DNA of 64,000 nucleotides, taken from NCBI RefSeq assembly GCF_021227995.1, contig NZ_CP089301.1, forward strand, positions 1 to 64,000. The letters are read 5' to 3'. The notes beneath the pieces are model-generated. The model saw only the letters and a program-made list of their open reading frames with translations. It was not told the origin of the DNA and did no database searches. The DNA comes from Novosphingobium kaempferiae (GTDB lineage Bacteria; Pseudomonadota; Alphaproteobacteria; Sphingomonadales; Sphingomonadaceae). Of the stretch, positions 9,710 to 17,814 are shown in pieces; the first letter of the stretch is position 1; every line of letters begins with the position of its first letter. The position numbers and the translations under genes are program-made.

Positions 9710-9769
9710 GCCCCGCTCTCGTAGCGGGGCACGAAAGGCCGGGTGCGACACGATCGCATCCGGCTTTTT
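9710..9769 (+). terminator. Double hairpin ending in an intrinsic terminator
   Basis: Two hairpins in a row: ccccgct/agcggggc (9710-9730), then gccgggtgcg paired with cgcatccggc (9738-9764, one G-T pair) followed by TTTTT. It ends the duplicated-domain protein gene. Confidence 0.85.
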
Positions 9770-9792
9770 CGTATGCGCTGGCGACAGATACG

Positions 9793-9817
9793 AAAAACCC
9801 CGCCGGTCAGGGCGGGG
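9793..9817 (-). terminator. Terminator of the tRNA-Arg pair
   Basis: On the minus strand, ccccgcc and ggcgggg pair around a 6-nt loop, followed by TTTTT. It lies 17 bp past the 3' CCA of the second tRNA. Confidence 0.8.
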
Positions 9818-9833
9818 TCTTCGGTTTGGAAAA

Positions 9834-9910
9834 TGGCGCGCCCGGAACGATTCGAACGTCCGACCCTCAGATTCGTAGTCTGATGCTCTATCCAGCTGAG
9901 CTACGGGCGC
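9834..9910 (-). tRNA. tRNA-Arg (anticodon ACG), copy 2
   Basis: A 77-nt cloverleaf on the minus strand with an encoded CCA. The acceptor stem is GCGCCCG/CGGGCGC, the anticodon loop CTACGAA contains ACG, and the T loop is TTCGAAT. A34 is normally changed to inosine, so the tRNA reads CGU, CGC and CGA. Identical to the copy at 9960-10036. Confidence 0.97.
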
Positions 9911-9959
9911 GTGCCAATTTTCAGTCCAACCAAGGCCATCTTTCTTCCCGGAGGAAGAA

Positions 9960-10036
9960 TGGCGCGCCCGGAACGATTCGAACGTCCGACCCTCAGATTC
10001 GTAGTCTGATGCTCTATCCAGCTGAGCTACGGGCGC
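9960..10036 (-). tRNA. tRNA-Arg (anticodon ACG), copy 1
   Basis: The upstream member of a tandem pair, identical in sequence to the second copy and separated from it by 49 bp. The two are probably transcribed together and end at the terminator at 9793-9817. Confidence 0.97.
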
Positions 10037-10101
10037 GTTGGAGGGCTGCCACTAGGCGGGGAATCGGCATCGGTCAACGCCTATATCATCGTCCCCGCCG
10101 A

Positions 10102-10617
10102 TTATTTGTCCACAGCCCCCAGATGCCGGGCAAGCGCCTCGGCCAGCGGGTAGTCGAGCGGCGGCATGGACAATGCCGTGATCGCACCGAACTCCACCCA
10201 GGCGACCTGCGCCGCTTCCAGCGCGCTCGGCTCGCCTTGCCAGGCCCTGCATATATAAAGGAGGATGACCAGCGGGCGTGACGTTCCCTTGCCGCCCTCC
10301 TCCTTCGGCACCGTATGGCCGCTGGCGAAGCCGACCGGCGCGAGTTCGCTCTCAGCGACGACTATGCCCAGTTCCTCGCCGAGTTCGCGGACCAGCGCTG
10401 CCTCCGGCCCCTCCCCCGGATCGACCTTGCCTCCGGGAAACTCCCATAGGCCGCCATGCACCCCGTCGAAACCACGTTGCTGCATAAGCACCCTGCCCGA
10501 ATGCCCCACGAGCGCGACGGCGACGACGAGCAGAGGCGTGAGCACGGGATCGGTGGTGGATGTCGAAGGGCTTTCCAGCGCGGCCTCCTGCCTTAATGTC
10601 AATTTAACGCCGCCCAT
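10102..10617 (-). CDS. Nudix hydrolase, MutT-like (8-oxo-dGTP diphosphatase)
   Basis: Probably removes oxidised nucleotides such as 8-oxo-dGTP from the pool, preventing A:T to C:G mutations. The Nudix box runs from GGKVDPGEG through REL to EELGI at about residues 62-84, with all conserved Gly, Glu and Arg positions present. Substrate-side features (LLVVAVALV strand, QQRGFDGVHGGLWEFPGGK) match MutT more closely than other Nudix groups. Length to the upstream ATG is 171 residues, somewhat longer than MutT because of about 24 extra N-terminal residues. An AGGAGG lies inside that extension, so translation may begin further in. It stands alone, reading toward the tRNA genes. Confidence 0.88.
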   Translation of the reverse strand: MGGVKLTLRQEAALESPSTSTTDPVLTPLLVVAVALVGHSGRVLMQQRGFDGVHGGLWEFPGGKVDPGEGPEAALVRELGEELGIVVAESELAPVGFASGHTVPKEEGGKGTSRPLVILLYICRAWQGEPSALEAAQVAWVEFGAITALSMPPLDYPLAEALARHLGAVDK

Positions 10618-10655
10618 GGGATCTGACGGCCCATGCGCGAACTAGCACGGTGACC

Positions 10656-10844
10656 ATGCGGCTCCATCGCCTTCTCAAGGAAATCCTCAGGAACCGGGAC
10701 GGCGCGTCCACGGTCGAATACGGCATGATCCTCGCATTCATCGTCCTCGCCATGTTCGCCGTGCTGCAAGGCCTGGCTGGCCAGACCGTGGGTATGTGGA
10801 ATTCCGTATCGTCGAAGTCGGCCGCCGCAATGTCCAAAAACTGA
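10656..10844 (+). CDS. Flp/Fap-type pilin, first copy
   Basis: A 62-residue prepilin-like protein: basic leader (MRLHRLLKEILRNRDG), then the processing and assembly motif ASTVEYG followed by a membrane segment of about 20 hydrophobic residues and a short polar tail. TadV/CpaA-type prepilin peptidases cut such leaders after Gly. The Glu-Tyr pair is typical of Flp pilins. A GTG 6 bp upstream is an alternative start. Its neighbour is a second, diverged Flp pilin. No tad/cpa assembly gene is in the window, so the secretion machinery must be elsewhere. Confidence 0.85.
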   Translation: MRLHRLLKEILRNRDGASTVEYGMILAFIVLAMFAVLQGLAGQTVGMWNSVSSKSAAAMSKN

Positions 10845-10966
10845 GGGCAAACAGGCTTAAACCTTTATCAACGATTGCAGGCTAGAAAGAGATTGTCCAA
10901 GGCGCAGAAGAGAGACTGAAGCGAGGCGGACCGGGTACACCAAGACTGCTTTATCAGGAGACCACC

Positions 10967-11140
10967 ATGAAGTTTCTCGCCAAGCTGCGCCGCAATGAAA
11001 AGGGCGCGACCGCCATCGAATACGGCCTGATCGCCGCTCTCATCGCAGTTGCCGCCATCGCCGCCATGCAGGGCATGGGCTCGCAGCTCGTTTCGACCTT
11101 CTCGAAGACCTCGTCGGCTATGTCGAAGGGCGTTGGCTAA
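10967..11140 (+). CDS. Flp/Fap-type pilin, second copy
   Basis: A 57-residue protein (MKFLAKLRRNEKG leader, then ATAIEYGLIAAL and a hydrophobic segment, ending KTSSAMSKGVG). The IEYGLIAA motif is the hallmark of alphaproteobacterial Flp pilins (PilA of Caulobacter is a relative), and this copy is closer to the family consensus than the first. A strong AGGAG lies 7 nt before the ATG. The 122-bp gap from the first pilin may hold its own promoter, and a strong terminator follows, so this is probably the main, highly expressed pilin subunit. Confidence 0.92.
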   Translation: MKFLAKLRRNEKGATAIEYGLIAALIAVAAIAAMQGMGSQLVSTFSKTSSAMSKGVG

Positions 11141-11181
11141 GGTCTGAATACTTAGCCTGTACTTTCAGGTTACAGTTTCGA

Positions 11182-11212
11182 GGGGCGGCAGGGAAACCTG
11201 CCGCCCCTTTTC
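11182..11212 (+). terminator. Terminator of the pilin genes
   Basis: Perfect 11-bp stem ggggcggcagg/cctgccgcccc with a GAAA loop, followed by TTTT. One of the strongest terminators in the window. Confidence 0.93.
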
Positions 11213-11245
11213 GTATGTCCGCAACGCACGAAAACGAAGCGGGAT

Positions 11246-12739
11246 TCAGTATGTTACCAGCTTGATCTTCTGGCCGGGCGTCAGCGCCGCATCGGCCTGC
11301 AATCCGTTGAGCACCAGGAACCGGTCCACCGCCGCATCGGTGTAGGCCATCTTCGCCGCCAGCGACCGCACGGTATCGCCCTGCTTCACCGTGGTCACCC
11401 GCAGCAACCGCGGCTTCACCGTCCCCGCGTCGGCCGCGGATATGCGCCTGAGCGACCGGAACATCGGCGTGAACACTTCCGCCCCGCCTGCCTGCGCCAG
11501 CGCGACAAAGTGATAGGCCTGCCCGTTTCCGAAGTCGTAGGCGAACACCACCACGTCGACCGTCCCGCTCGACGACTGCACGCGCGACACCCCGTAGGCC
11601 GCCGGAATGCCGTTCACCGTCGTCTTCTCGATGCTGGATGGCGTGATTCGCGCCTGATTTGATTCGGTCAGCGTCCCGAAGACGCTGGCGATGTACGAAT
11701 CGAGCGTTCCGCTCAGCTTCCCGCCCGAAAACTGGGCCTTGCCGGACGAGCCGCTGATCGTCACCGACTGCGTCCCGTTGACCATGAAGAAGCCGCTCGG
11801 CGCGTCGAAAGCGAATCGCAGGGTCGGATGGGTGAATTTCGTGCCGTCGACGATGCCCTGCTTGGGATCATCGCCGTAGACGAGGCCATCGATCCGCGTG
11901 AGGAACGTATCGCGATTCGTCGCGCCACCCGTCGCCGAGCCCGCGTAAGTCATCGCCGTGCGCACGCGGGATGCCGGGTCCGGGTGAGTCGATGCCCATT
12001 CCGGCGTCTGGTTCGTGCTCCCGCGAAGCTGCGCCTCAAGCGCATTCTGCCGTGCAAGGCTTGCCAGCACCGTCGACATCGCGCGCGGGTCATACCCTGC
12101 CCGCTTGAGGTAAGTGATGCCGAGCTGGTCCGCCTGAAGTTCCTGCGAGCGCGAGAACTTCAGCGTAAGCAGCTGAGAGCCCTGCGAAAACACCTTTTGC
12201 CCAAGCTGACCGAGGGCATTGTCACCCAGCACCGCGCCCGCCAGCACGGAGCCCAGCACGCCGAGGATCTGGTTGCGCTGCGCCGCCTTCTGGCGCTGCG
12301 CGGAATGGCGCGCAGCGACGTGGCCGACTTCATGCCCCAGCACGCCCGCCAGTTCCGCCTCGTTGTTCATCAGGGCGGTCAACTGGCGCGTCACGTAGAT
12401 GTAGCCGCCGGGAATCGCGAAGGCATTGTTGACCGGCGAATTGAGCAGCGTGACGGTGAAATCGCCCGTCGCGTTCGACAGGCCTGACTGCACCGCGATC
12501 TTCTTGCCGACCTGCTCCACGTAGCTCGCCTGCGGCCCGGTGACTGCGCCGCCGAACTCGGCAAGCAGTTCCGGGTGCGCCTGTGACCCCTGCGACTTGT
12601 CTGCCGCGGTGATCGCGTAAGTGCGCGGCGCCTTGGCCGCCTGCGCTTCCAGCCGGGCCGGTCCGCTCGCGAAGACAAGCAGCCCAAGCGCGGAGATCGC
12701 GGTAGTGGCGCGCAATGCGCGCTTCATGTTCATGGCCAT
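11246..12739 (-). CDS. Periplasmic M48-family zinc metalloprotease with C-terminal LysM domain
   Basis: A 497-residue protein with an N-terminal signal peptide (about residues 1-33). The M48 catalytic motif is GHEVGH (H136, E137, H140) and the third zinc ligand is Glu200 in SQELQAD, as in BepA/LoiP-type proteases that degrade misfolded outer-membrane proteins. A middle beta-rich domain follows, and the last 50 residues form a LysM peptidoglycan-binding domain (VKQGDTVRSLAAKM, then LNGL and PGQKI). The LysM would tether the protease near the cell wall. The start was chosen at the first of three nearby Met codons, with GGGAG 4 nt upstream. It follows xerD on the same strand after about 70 bp but need not be co-transcribed. 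Confidence 0.9.
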   Translation of the reverse strand: MAMNMKRALRATTAISALGLLVFASGPARLEAQAAKAPRTYAITAADKSQGSQAHPELLAEFGGAVTGPQASYVEQVGKKIAVQSGLSNATGDFTVTLLNSPVNNAFAIPGGYIYVTRQLTALMNNEAELAGVLGHEVGHVAARHSAQRQKAAQRNQILGVLGSVLAGAVLGDNALGQLGQKVFSQGSQLLTLKFSRSQELQADQLGITYLKRAGYDPRAMSTVLASLARQNALEAQLRGSTNQTPEWASTHPDPASRVRTAMTYAGSATGGATNRDTFLTRIDGLVYGDDPKQGIVDGTKFTHPTLRFAFDAPSGFFMVNGTQSVTISGSSGKAQFSGGKLSGTLDSYIASVFGTLTESNQARITPSSIEKTTVNGIPAAYGVSRVQSSSGTVDVVVFAYDFGNGQAYHFVALAQAGGAEVFTPMFRSLRRISAADAGTVKPRLLRVTTVKQGDTVRSLAAKMAYTDAAVDRFLVLNGLQADAALTPGQKIKLVTY

Positions 12740-12809
12740 GTCGCTCCCTTCAACTTCCAAAAATCTTCCCGAGGCAGGAAACGAGGCGCGCAAGGCGCTT
12801 GTTCCCTGC

Positions 12810-13694
12810 TCAACCCTGTCCCGTCGCCAGCGGATGCCGCGAATTGACCAGCGCGACGAGGCGCGCGCTGTCGACATGCGTATAGATCTGCGTCGTTGCG
12901 ATGTCGGCGTGGCCAAGCAGCATCTGCAACACGCGCAAGTCCGCTCCGCCTTCCAGCAGATGCGTCGCGAAGGCATGGCGCAGGACGTGCGGCGAGACGC
13001 GCTCGGGATCGAGCCCCGCCCTGCCCGCCAGCGCGCGCAGCAACTGGAACAGCCGCACACGCGTCAGGTGCCCGCTCTCCCCGCTCGAAGGAAACAGGAA
13101 GCGCGAGGTGCCGCGCCTGACCGCCATCCAGCGCGAGAGCACGGCCTGAGCGCGGGTGCTGACCGGGACCATCCGCTGCTGCCCGCCCTTGCCGGTGACG
13201 TGGAGGAACGGCGCGTCCCTCGGCACGGCGGCGAGTGGCAGGGAAACCAGTTCGGTGGCGCGCAAGCCGGAACCATAAAGCAATTCGAGCAGCGCCAGCA
13301 GCCGCACAGCGTCCGAACGGCCGCTCGCCGCCTCCTCGTCGGCCTGCGCCAGAAAGCGCTCGACCTCATCGTGGCTGAGCAGGCGAGGCAATGGGCGACG
13401 TGTGCGCGGACGAGGCAGTGCCCCGGACGGGTCATCCTTGCGCAAGCCCTCGTCGATCAGGAAGCCGTAGAACTGTCGCAGTGCGGAGCAGCGCCGGGCA
13501 AGGCTGGACGCGGCAAGTCCGCCCCATGCGGTGGCCAAGCCTTCAAGCGCATCCGCGTCGGCGCTCGCGACGTCGCCCAGCATCTCGCGGGCGGCTTCCA
13601 GATCGCGGCGATAGGCAGCCAGTGTATTGGCCGCCGCACCGCGCTCGGCGGCGAGCATCGCGAGGAACCGTTCGGGAAGGTCGTCTCCCGCCAC
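12810..13694 (-). CDS. xerD: Tyrosine recombinase XerD
   Basis: Site-specific recombinase that with XerC resolves chromosome dimers at dif under FtsK control. The 294-residue protein has an N-terminal SAM-like core-binding domain and the catalytic domain with Arg145 (SGLRATE), Lys169 (TGKGG), His236 and Arg239 (HVLRH), His262 (LGH) and Tyr271 (IYTHV). Length and residues fit chromosomal XerC/XerD and not a phage integrase. The first codon is GTG. It is the last gene of a leftward set: a small membrane protein and a 630-residue secreted protein lie immediately upstream, the latter ending 7 bp before xerD. Confidence 0.9.
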   Translation of the reverse strand: MAGDDLPERFLAMLAAERGAAANTLAAYRRDLEAAREMLGDVASADADALEGLATAWGGLAASSLARRCSALRQFYGFLIDEGLRKDDPSGALPRPRTRRPLPRLLSHDEVERFLAQADEEAASGRSDAVRLLALLELLYGSGLRATELVSLPLAAVPRDAPFLHVTGKGGQQRMVPVSTRAQAVLSRWMAVRRGTSRFLFPSSGESGHLTRVRLFQLLRALAGRAGLDPERVSPHVLRHAFATHLLEGGADLRVLQMLLGHADIATTQIYTHVDSARLVALVNSRHPLATGQG

Positions 13695-13701
13695 TGGGCC
13701 G

Positions 13702-15594
13702 TCAGACCCGCGCGACCGCCTCGGCCGCGATCATCCGCGCTTCCGCGTCGAGCCCGACCACGCGCAGGGCCGAAACGATGTGGAACAGGTGACGCGGCGT
13801 CATGCGCTGCCAGTTGTCGCCCTGCATCCCGAAGGCCGCGAGCAGCGCGACGCTGGCCTGGTCGCCCCGGCTGGCTGCGCTGTCGATCGCCTGCGTCCAG
13901 CGGGTCGAGCCGCCCATGTCCATGCCCGCATCGCGCGTGATCCGCTCCGCCGCGCCGCGATCGGCACGCTCCAGCGCGGCGAGACCGGCGGCGAGGAAGG
14001 CCGAACGACGCTTTTCGGCGCTGTCATCGCCATCGACGAAGTTGTCGAGCGCGCCGTTGTCCACCGCATTGACGCGGCCCGGAGCGGCAAGGACCAGCAG
14101 GCCCCACGCCCTCGACCCGGCCTCCACCACGCTCGACCAGCGCAGCGCATTGGCGTCGTACCCAGCGGCCAGCATCGAGGCGATCAGCGAAGGCGCGCTG
14201 TCGGCAAGGTCCGCACTCGGCGCCATTCGCGCCGCCGCCGCTGCCGTCAGCACCTGCCGCGCATAGAGCGCCGAGCCGGTGACGTTCCACAGCGCCTGCA
14301 TCGACGCCAGCCGCGCAGCCGGATCTTCCAGCGTATAGGCGTCGCGCAGGGATTCCGCGCGATCCTGCCATTCGCCGGTGACATCGGGATCGGCAAAGAT
14401 CTGAGAATAGAGGTCGACCATAGCCGCGTTCGACAGCACGCCCGCAGCCGCCGCGCGATCCGCAGCCGCCGCACGGCGCGAGAGGCTCACCATCGGGGCG
14501 AGCGCCGTCGCGTAGTCGTAGGAGGGTCCGGCAGCAGTCATCAGCGATGCGGGGGGCTCCAGCCCGGTGCCGATGGCGAGGCCGTAACGCCACGGCGTCA
14601 TCGTCGTGACCTTGTCCCACTCGATCGTCACCGCGCGCCGCGCCTTCCCGGCGGAACCCGCGTATTTCTGCGCGAGGAGCAGGTCGATCTGGTCCATCGT
14701 GCCGCGCACGCGGTCCCGCTCCAGCTTCGAGATCGCCGCCGTGCTGTTGCCCCGGAACGCCTCGCAGATGGTGCGCGAGGTGTTCCACATCGCATCGTCA
14801 CGCAGCGAGCCCTGCGTCGCCATGACCGGGCACAGGCCGGTGAAGTCGGCATTGCGCGAATAGACGTCGAAGGCGACCTGCCCGAAGGCGGGCGTGTAGT
14901 CGGCGATGTCGAGATCCTGCAGCACCACGCGCGCCGCGTCAGTCTCGCCCATGCGCAGCAGCAGGCCGACGCGCATCGCAAGAAAGTCCGCCGCGCTCAT
15001 CCCCTGCGGCGGGTTGAGGCGCGAGGCGAGCGCGCGGCGCAGCAGAATGTGGCCCCAGCGCGATACGAGCTGCCCGCGATTGCCCGTCAGCGCCACGCGA
15101 ACGAGGCTGCCGTTCTGGCTCGCGAGCGAGTCCATCGGCAGCCCGCCTTCGTCGGCGCCAAGCATGCCCGCCTCGTCGGCCGAGCGGCGCGCGGCGGGCG
15201 GCATGTCGATCACCACCTTGGCCCCGAGCAGCGCCTCGAAATCCTCGGGCGACATCTTTTCGAGTTCTTCAAGGCTCGGAATGCGGCGCAGCGTGCCGTC
15301 GTCCTGCGCGAAGGTCGTAGCAGCAGCAGTCGGCGCAGCGGTCGGGATCGCCTGAACCACCGGCGTGGAAGTCGAAGTCGACGCAGGCGCTGCGGCCGCC
15401 GGGCGCGGTGCCGCAGCGCTGGCGCTCGGTCGCGGCGTGGGACGGGGGGTCGGGCGCGGCGTTGCGGTTCGCGAAGGCTGCGCCGCCGGCTCGTCGAACA
15501 TCTTGGGAAGCAGCGATTCGGGATTTTCCTGAGCCACCGCCCAGACCGAGGTCAGCGCCAGCGCCGCCCCTGCGAGCAGGTTGACCGCCCTCAC
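13702..15594 (-). CDS. Large secreted helical protein of unknown function, coupled to xerD
   Basis: A 630-residue protein with a signal peptide (MRAVNLLAGAALALTSVWAVAQ), then a Pro/Thr/Ala-rich linker of about 70 residues containing TPRPTPRPTPRP-like repeats, and a long, Ala- and Leu-rich helical region that looks like helical repeats although I cannot assign a TPR consensus. Two Cys lie in the middle region (GLCPVM, TICEAF). It starts with a GTG that overlaps the stop of the small membrane protein gene and ends 7 bp before xerD, so all three are probably one transcript. Its link to recombination is unclear. Likely an envelope protein restricted to sphingomonads. Confidence 0.7.
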   Translation of the reverse strand: MRAVNLLAGAALALTSVWAVAQENPESLLPKMFDEPAAQPSRTATPRPTPRPTPRPSASAAAPRPAAAAPASTSTSTPVVQAIPTAAPTAAATTFAQDDGTLRRIPSLEELEKMSPEDFEALLGAKVVIDMPPAARRSADEAGMLGADEGGLPMDSLASQNGSLVRVALTGNRGQLVSRWGHILLRRALASRLNPPQGMSAADFLAMRVGLLLRMGETDAARVVLQDLDIADYTPAFGQVAFDVYSRNADFTGLCPVMATQGSLRDDAMWNTSRTICEAFRGNSTAAISKLERDRVRGTMDQIDLLLAQKYAGSAGKARRAVTIEWDKVTTMTPWRYGLAIGTGLEPPASLMTAAGPSYDYATALAPMVSLSRRAAAADRAAAAGVLSNAAMVDLYSQIFADPDVTGEWQDRAESLRDAYTLEDPAARLASMQALWNVTGSALYARQVLTAAAAARMAPSADLADSAPSLIASMLAAGYDANALRWSSVVEAGSRAWGLLVLAAPGRVNAVDNGALDNFVDGDDSAEKRRSAFLAAGLAALERADRGAAERITRDAGMDMGGSTRWTQAIDSAASRGDQASVALLAAFGMQGDNWQRMTPRHLFHIVSALRVVGLDAEARMIAAEAVARV

Positions 15595-15761
15595 TTGGCA
15601 TCACCCTTGGATAGCGGCGGCAAAGGCACGGCAATAGTCTGATCGGTGACCGGCTGCTTGCCCGCGTCGTTCCAGGCCGCGACACCCAGCGCGATCAGGG
15701 CGACGGGAACGATGATGGCGACGACCGGTGCGACCCTGCGCCTGCGCTTCACGATGCTCAC
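15591..15761 (-). CDS. Small single-span membrane protein, first gene of the xerD operon
   Basis: A 56-residue protein: a strongly basic N terminus (KRRRR), one hydrophobic segment (VAPVVAIIVPVALIALGV) and a short polar tail facing the periplasm. I chose the GTG at 15761 because AAGGA lies 7 nt upstream; an ATG 18 bp earlier has no visible ribosome binding site. The stop overlaps the GTG of the 630-residue secreted protein. Function unknown. It is divergent from aroK, with about 60 bp between the two starts. Confidence 0.6.
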   Translation of the reverse strand: MSIVKRRRRVAPVVAIIVPVALIALGVAAWNDAGKQPVTDQTIAVPLPPLSKGDAK

Positions 15762-15819
15762 TCGTCTTCCTTCAACCATGCTTGCGCTGCGACCTAGCGC
15801 AACTATAGGCGATGGGGCA

Positions 15820-16404
15820 ATGGACGTTCAACAAACCCGGTTTTCCGCGCAGGAAATTGCGACGCTCGCCCGCCGTATCGACCGGCCCATCGTTCTGGTG
15901 GGCATGATGGGCGTCGGCAAGTCCAGCGTGGGCAAGCGGCTCGCCAGTCTGCTCGACTGTCCCTTCGTCGATGCCGACGACGAGATCGAGCGCTCCGCGC
16001 AGATGACGATCCCCGAGATGTTCGACGCTTATGGCGAACAATACTTCCGCGACGGCGAGCGCCGCGTGATCGCGCGTCTCCTGACGGAAAGCGTCGAGGC
16101 GAAACGCCGCATCGTCATCGCCACTGGTGGCGGCGCCTTCGTCAATCCGGAAACCCGCGCGCTGATCCTCGACAAGGCGATCACCGTATGGCTCGACAGC
16201 GAGGTGGATACTCTCGTCGAGCGGACCGCGCGCAAGGACAACCGTCCGCTCCTGCGTGACGGCGACCCGCGCGAAATCCTCGGCAAACTGCGTGAGGAGC
16301 GCGCCGTCCACTACGCGCAGGCGCCGATTCATGTGGTCAGCGGCAGTGGGCCGCACGTCCAGACGATCAACAAGGTTCTTCACGGAATATCCCAATGGCT
16401 GTGA
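15820..16404 (+). CDS. aroK: Shikimate kinase
   Basis: Phosphorylates shikimate at the 3-hydroxyl with ATP, fifth step of the chorismate pathway. The 194-residue protein has the Walker A motif GMMGVGKS at about 28-35, the substrate Asp in DADDEIE, the GGGAF shikimate-binding motif and Arg of the lid in RKDNRPLL. The ATG at 15820 has GGGG 4 nt upstream; an in-frame ATG at 15778 would overlap the divergent gene's leader. The 3' end overlaps aroB by 10 bp, the classic aroK-aroB arrangement. Confidence 0.96.
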   Translation: MDVQQTRFSAQEIATLARRIDRPIVLVGMMGVGKSSVGKRLASLLDCPFVDADDEIERSAQMTIPEMFDAYGEQYFRDGERRVIARLLTESVEAKRRIVIATGGGAFVNPETRALILDKAITVWLDSEVDTLVERTARKDNRPLLRDGDPREILGKLREERAVHYAQAPIHVVSGSGPHVQTINKVLHGISQWL

Positions 16405-17501
16405 TCCCCGTCGATATCGCCGGTCACCCCTACGAAGTGCGCGTCGGCGCCGGGCTTTTGGCCGAACTCGCCCCGAACTGCCGAGGCAAGCTGCGCAAGC
16501 GCGGTGTGCCCATCGTCACCGACGCGAATGTCCATGCGGCTTGGGGCGCGATCGTCGAGAAGTCCCTGCGCGACAACGGGCACGAGCCGCACTGGCGCAT
16601 CCTTGCGCCGGGCGAACAGACCAAGTCGTGGGAGGAACTCGCCGCAACGGTGAACTGGCTGCTCGATCTGGAAGTCGAGCGCGGCGACCACATCATCGCG
16701 CTTGGCGGCGGTGTGATCGGCGATCTGACCGGCTTCTGCGCCTCGGTCCTGAAGCGCGGGTGCCATTTCATCCAGGTGCCGACGACCCTGCTCGCACAGG
16801 TCGATTCAAGCGTCGGCGGCAAGACCGCGATCAACACTCCGGCGGGCAAGAACCTCGTCGGCGCATTCCACCAGCCTTCGCTGGTGCTGGCCGACCTGTC
16901 CGCGCTGGAAACGCTGCCCGAACGCGACCTGCTCGCCGGTTATGCTGAGGTCGTGAAGTACGGACTGATCGACGACGCGGACTTCTTCGCCTGGTGCGAC
17001 GCCAATGCAGGCGCCATGCTGGCCGGTGACGGGGCTCTGCGCGAATACGCCGTCGCGCACTCGGTCGCGTCGAAGGCGCGTATCGTCGCCGAGGACGAGT
17101 TCGAGACCACTGGCCGCCGCGCGCTGCTCAATCTGGGGCATACCTTCGGCCACGCGCTGGAAGCGGAGACCGGCTTCTCCTCGCGCTTGCTGCATGGCGA
17201 GGGCGTGGCGCTGGGCATGGTGCTGGCGGCGCGCTATTCTGCCCGACGCGGGCTGATGCCCACAGTCAGCGCCGAACATGTTGCGCAGCATATCGGCGAT
17301 ATCGGCCTCCCTGCCAGCCTGCGCGCGCTTGGGCTCGACTGCGACGGCGCCGCGCTGGTGCGGCATATGCTGCACGACAAGAAGATGGACGCAGGCACCC
17401 TGCCTTTCCTGCTGATGAAGGGTATCGGCCAGACCTATCTCGACAAGCAAGTCTCTCTGGAGGACGTCGCAGCGTTTCTCAACGAGGAACTGGCTCGATA
17501 A
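16395..17501 (+). CDS. aroB: 3-dehydroquinate synthase
   Basis: Cyclises DAHP to 3-dehydroquinate with NAD and a divalent metal, second step of the chorismate pathway. A 368-residue protein with the NAD-binding stretch GGGVIGDLTGF, the substrate motif DSSVGGKTAIN and the metal ligands in the HTFGHALE and HGEGVALGM segments. Overlaps aroK by 10 bp, so the two are translationally coupled. A predicted hairpin-rich segment and a terminator follow. Confidence 0.96.
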   Translation: MAVIPVDIAGHPYEVRVGAGLLAELAPNCRGKLRKRGVPIVTDANVHAAWGAIVEKSLRDNGHEPHWRILAPGEQTKSWEELAATVNWLLDLEVERGDHIIALGGGVIGDLTGFCASVLKRGCHFIQVPTTLLAQVDSSVGGKTAINTPAGKNLVGAFHQPSLVLADLSALETLPERDLLAGYAEVVKYGLIDDADFFAWCDANAGAMLAGDGALREYAVAHSVASKARIVAEDEFETTGRRALLNLGHTFGHALEAETGFSSRLLHGEGVALGMVLAARYSARRGLMPTVSAEHVAQHIGDIGLPASLRALGLDCDGAALVRHMLHDKKMDAGTLPFLLMKGIGQTYLDKQVSLEDVAAFLNEELAR

Positions 17502-17539
17502 AAGCGCTCCGTCGAAAGGACTTCGACAAGTACAGCACG

Positions 17540-17714
17540 CCATCGCGTGCCGCTTGCACGACGAACCACGGATCAGGCCGCCGCTTCCGCACGTTACCTC
17601 CATGCACACCCTTCACAGGGTAGGCGTAATCACGCTGGCCGGGGGGCCGAGACGCCCCGTGCGAATCCCCCGGGGCGTTGCGGAGGCGGCAGGTCGATCG
17701 GCCTGCCGCCTTTT
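17540..17714 (+). ncRNA. Candidate structured RNA or 3'-UTR element ending at a terminator
   Basis: The gap between aroB and the POT transporter (17502-17814) has no convincing gene. It contains several local hairpins: accctt/gggt near 17609-17622, then gccccg pairing with cggggc around a loop containing gtgcgaatccc (about 17654-17678), and finally a perfect 9-bp terminator. A short accctcc-like sequence, gttacctcc, could pair with ribosome binding sites. I could not match it to any riboswitch consensus I know (cobalamin, TPP, FMN, glycine, fluoride). It may be an attenuator leader of the transporter, an sRNA, or simply the aroB 3' end. Confidence 0.25.
17685..17714 (+). terminator. Terminator after aroB
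   Basis: Perfect 9-bp stem ggcggcagg (17685-17693) with cctgccgcc (17702-17710), an 8-nt loop, then TTTT. It lies 184 bp past the aroB stop, unusually far for a simple gene-end terminator. Confidence 0.85.
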
Positions 17715-17814
17715 CAGCCATTGCCCGTTCATGTTTGACCTCGCTAAATCCGCGTGACATTGCTCGCGCGAGAACGGCGATTGCGTCGCCGCACAAGATA
17801 ATTACGGGACAGAC

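Noticed and set aside
9834..10036. Duplicated tRNA as an attachment site of an integrated element
   Set aside because: No integrase, no foreign composition and no flanking repeat outside the pair; a plain tandem gene duplication explains it.
12810..13694. Phage or integrative-element integrase
   Set aside because: Length, all six catalytic residues in the XerC/D pattern, and the absence of any other mobile-element gene nearby fit the housekeeping recombinase.
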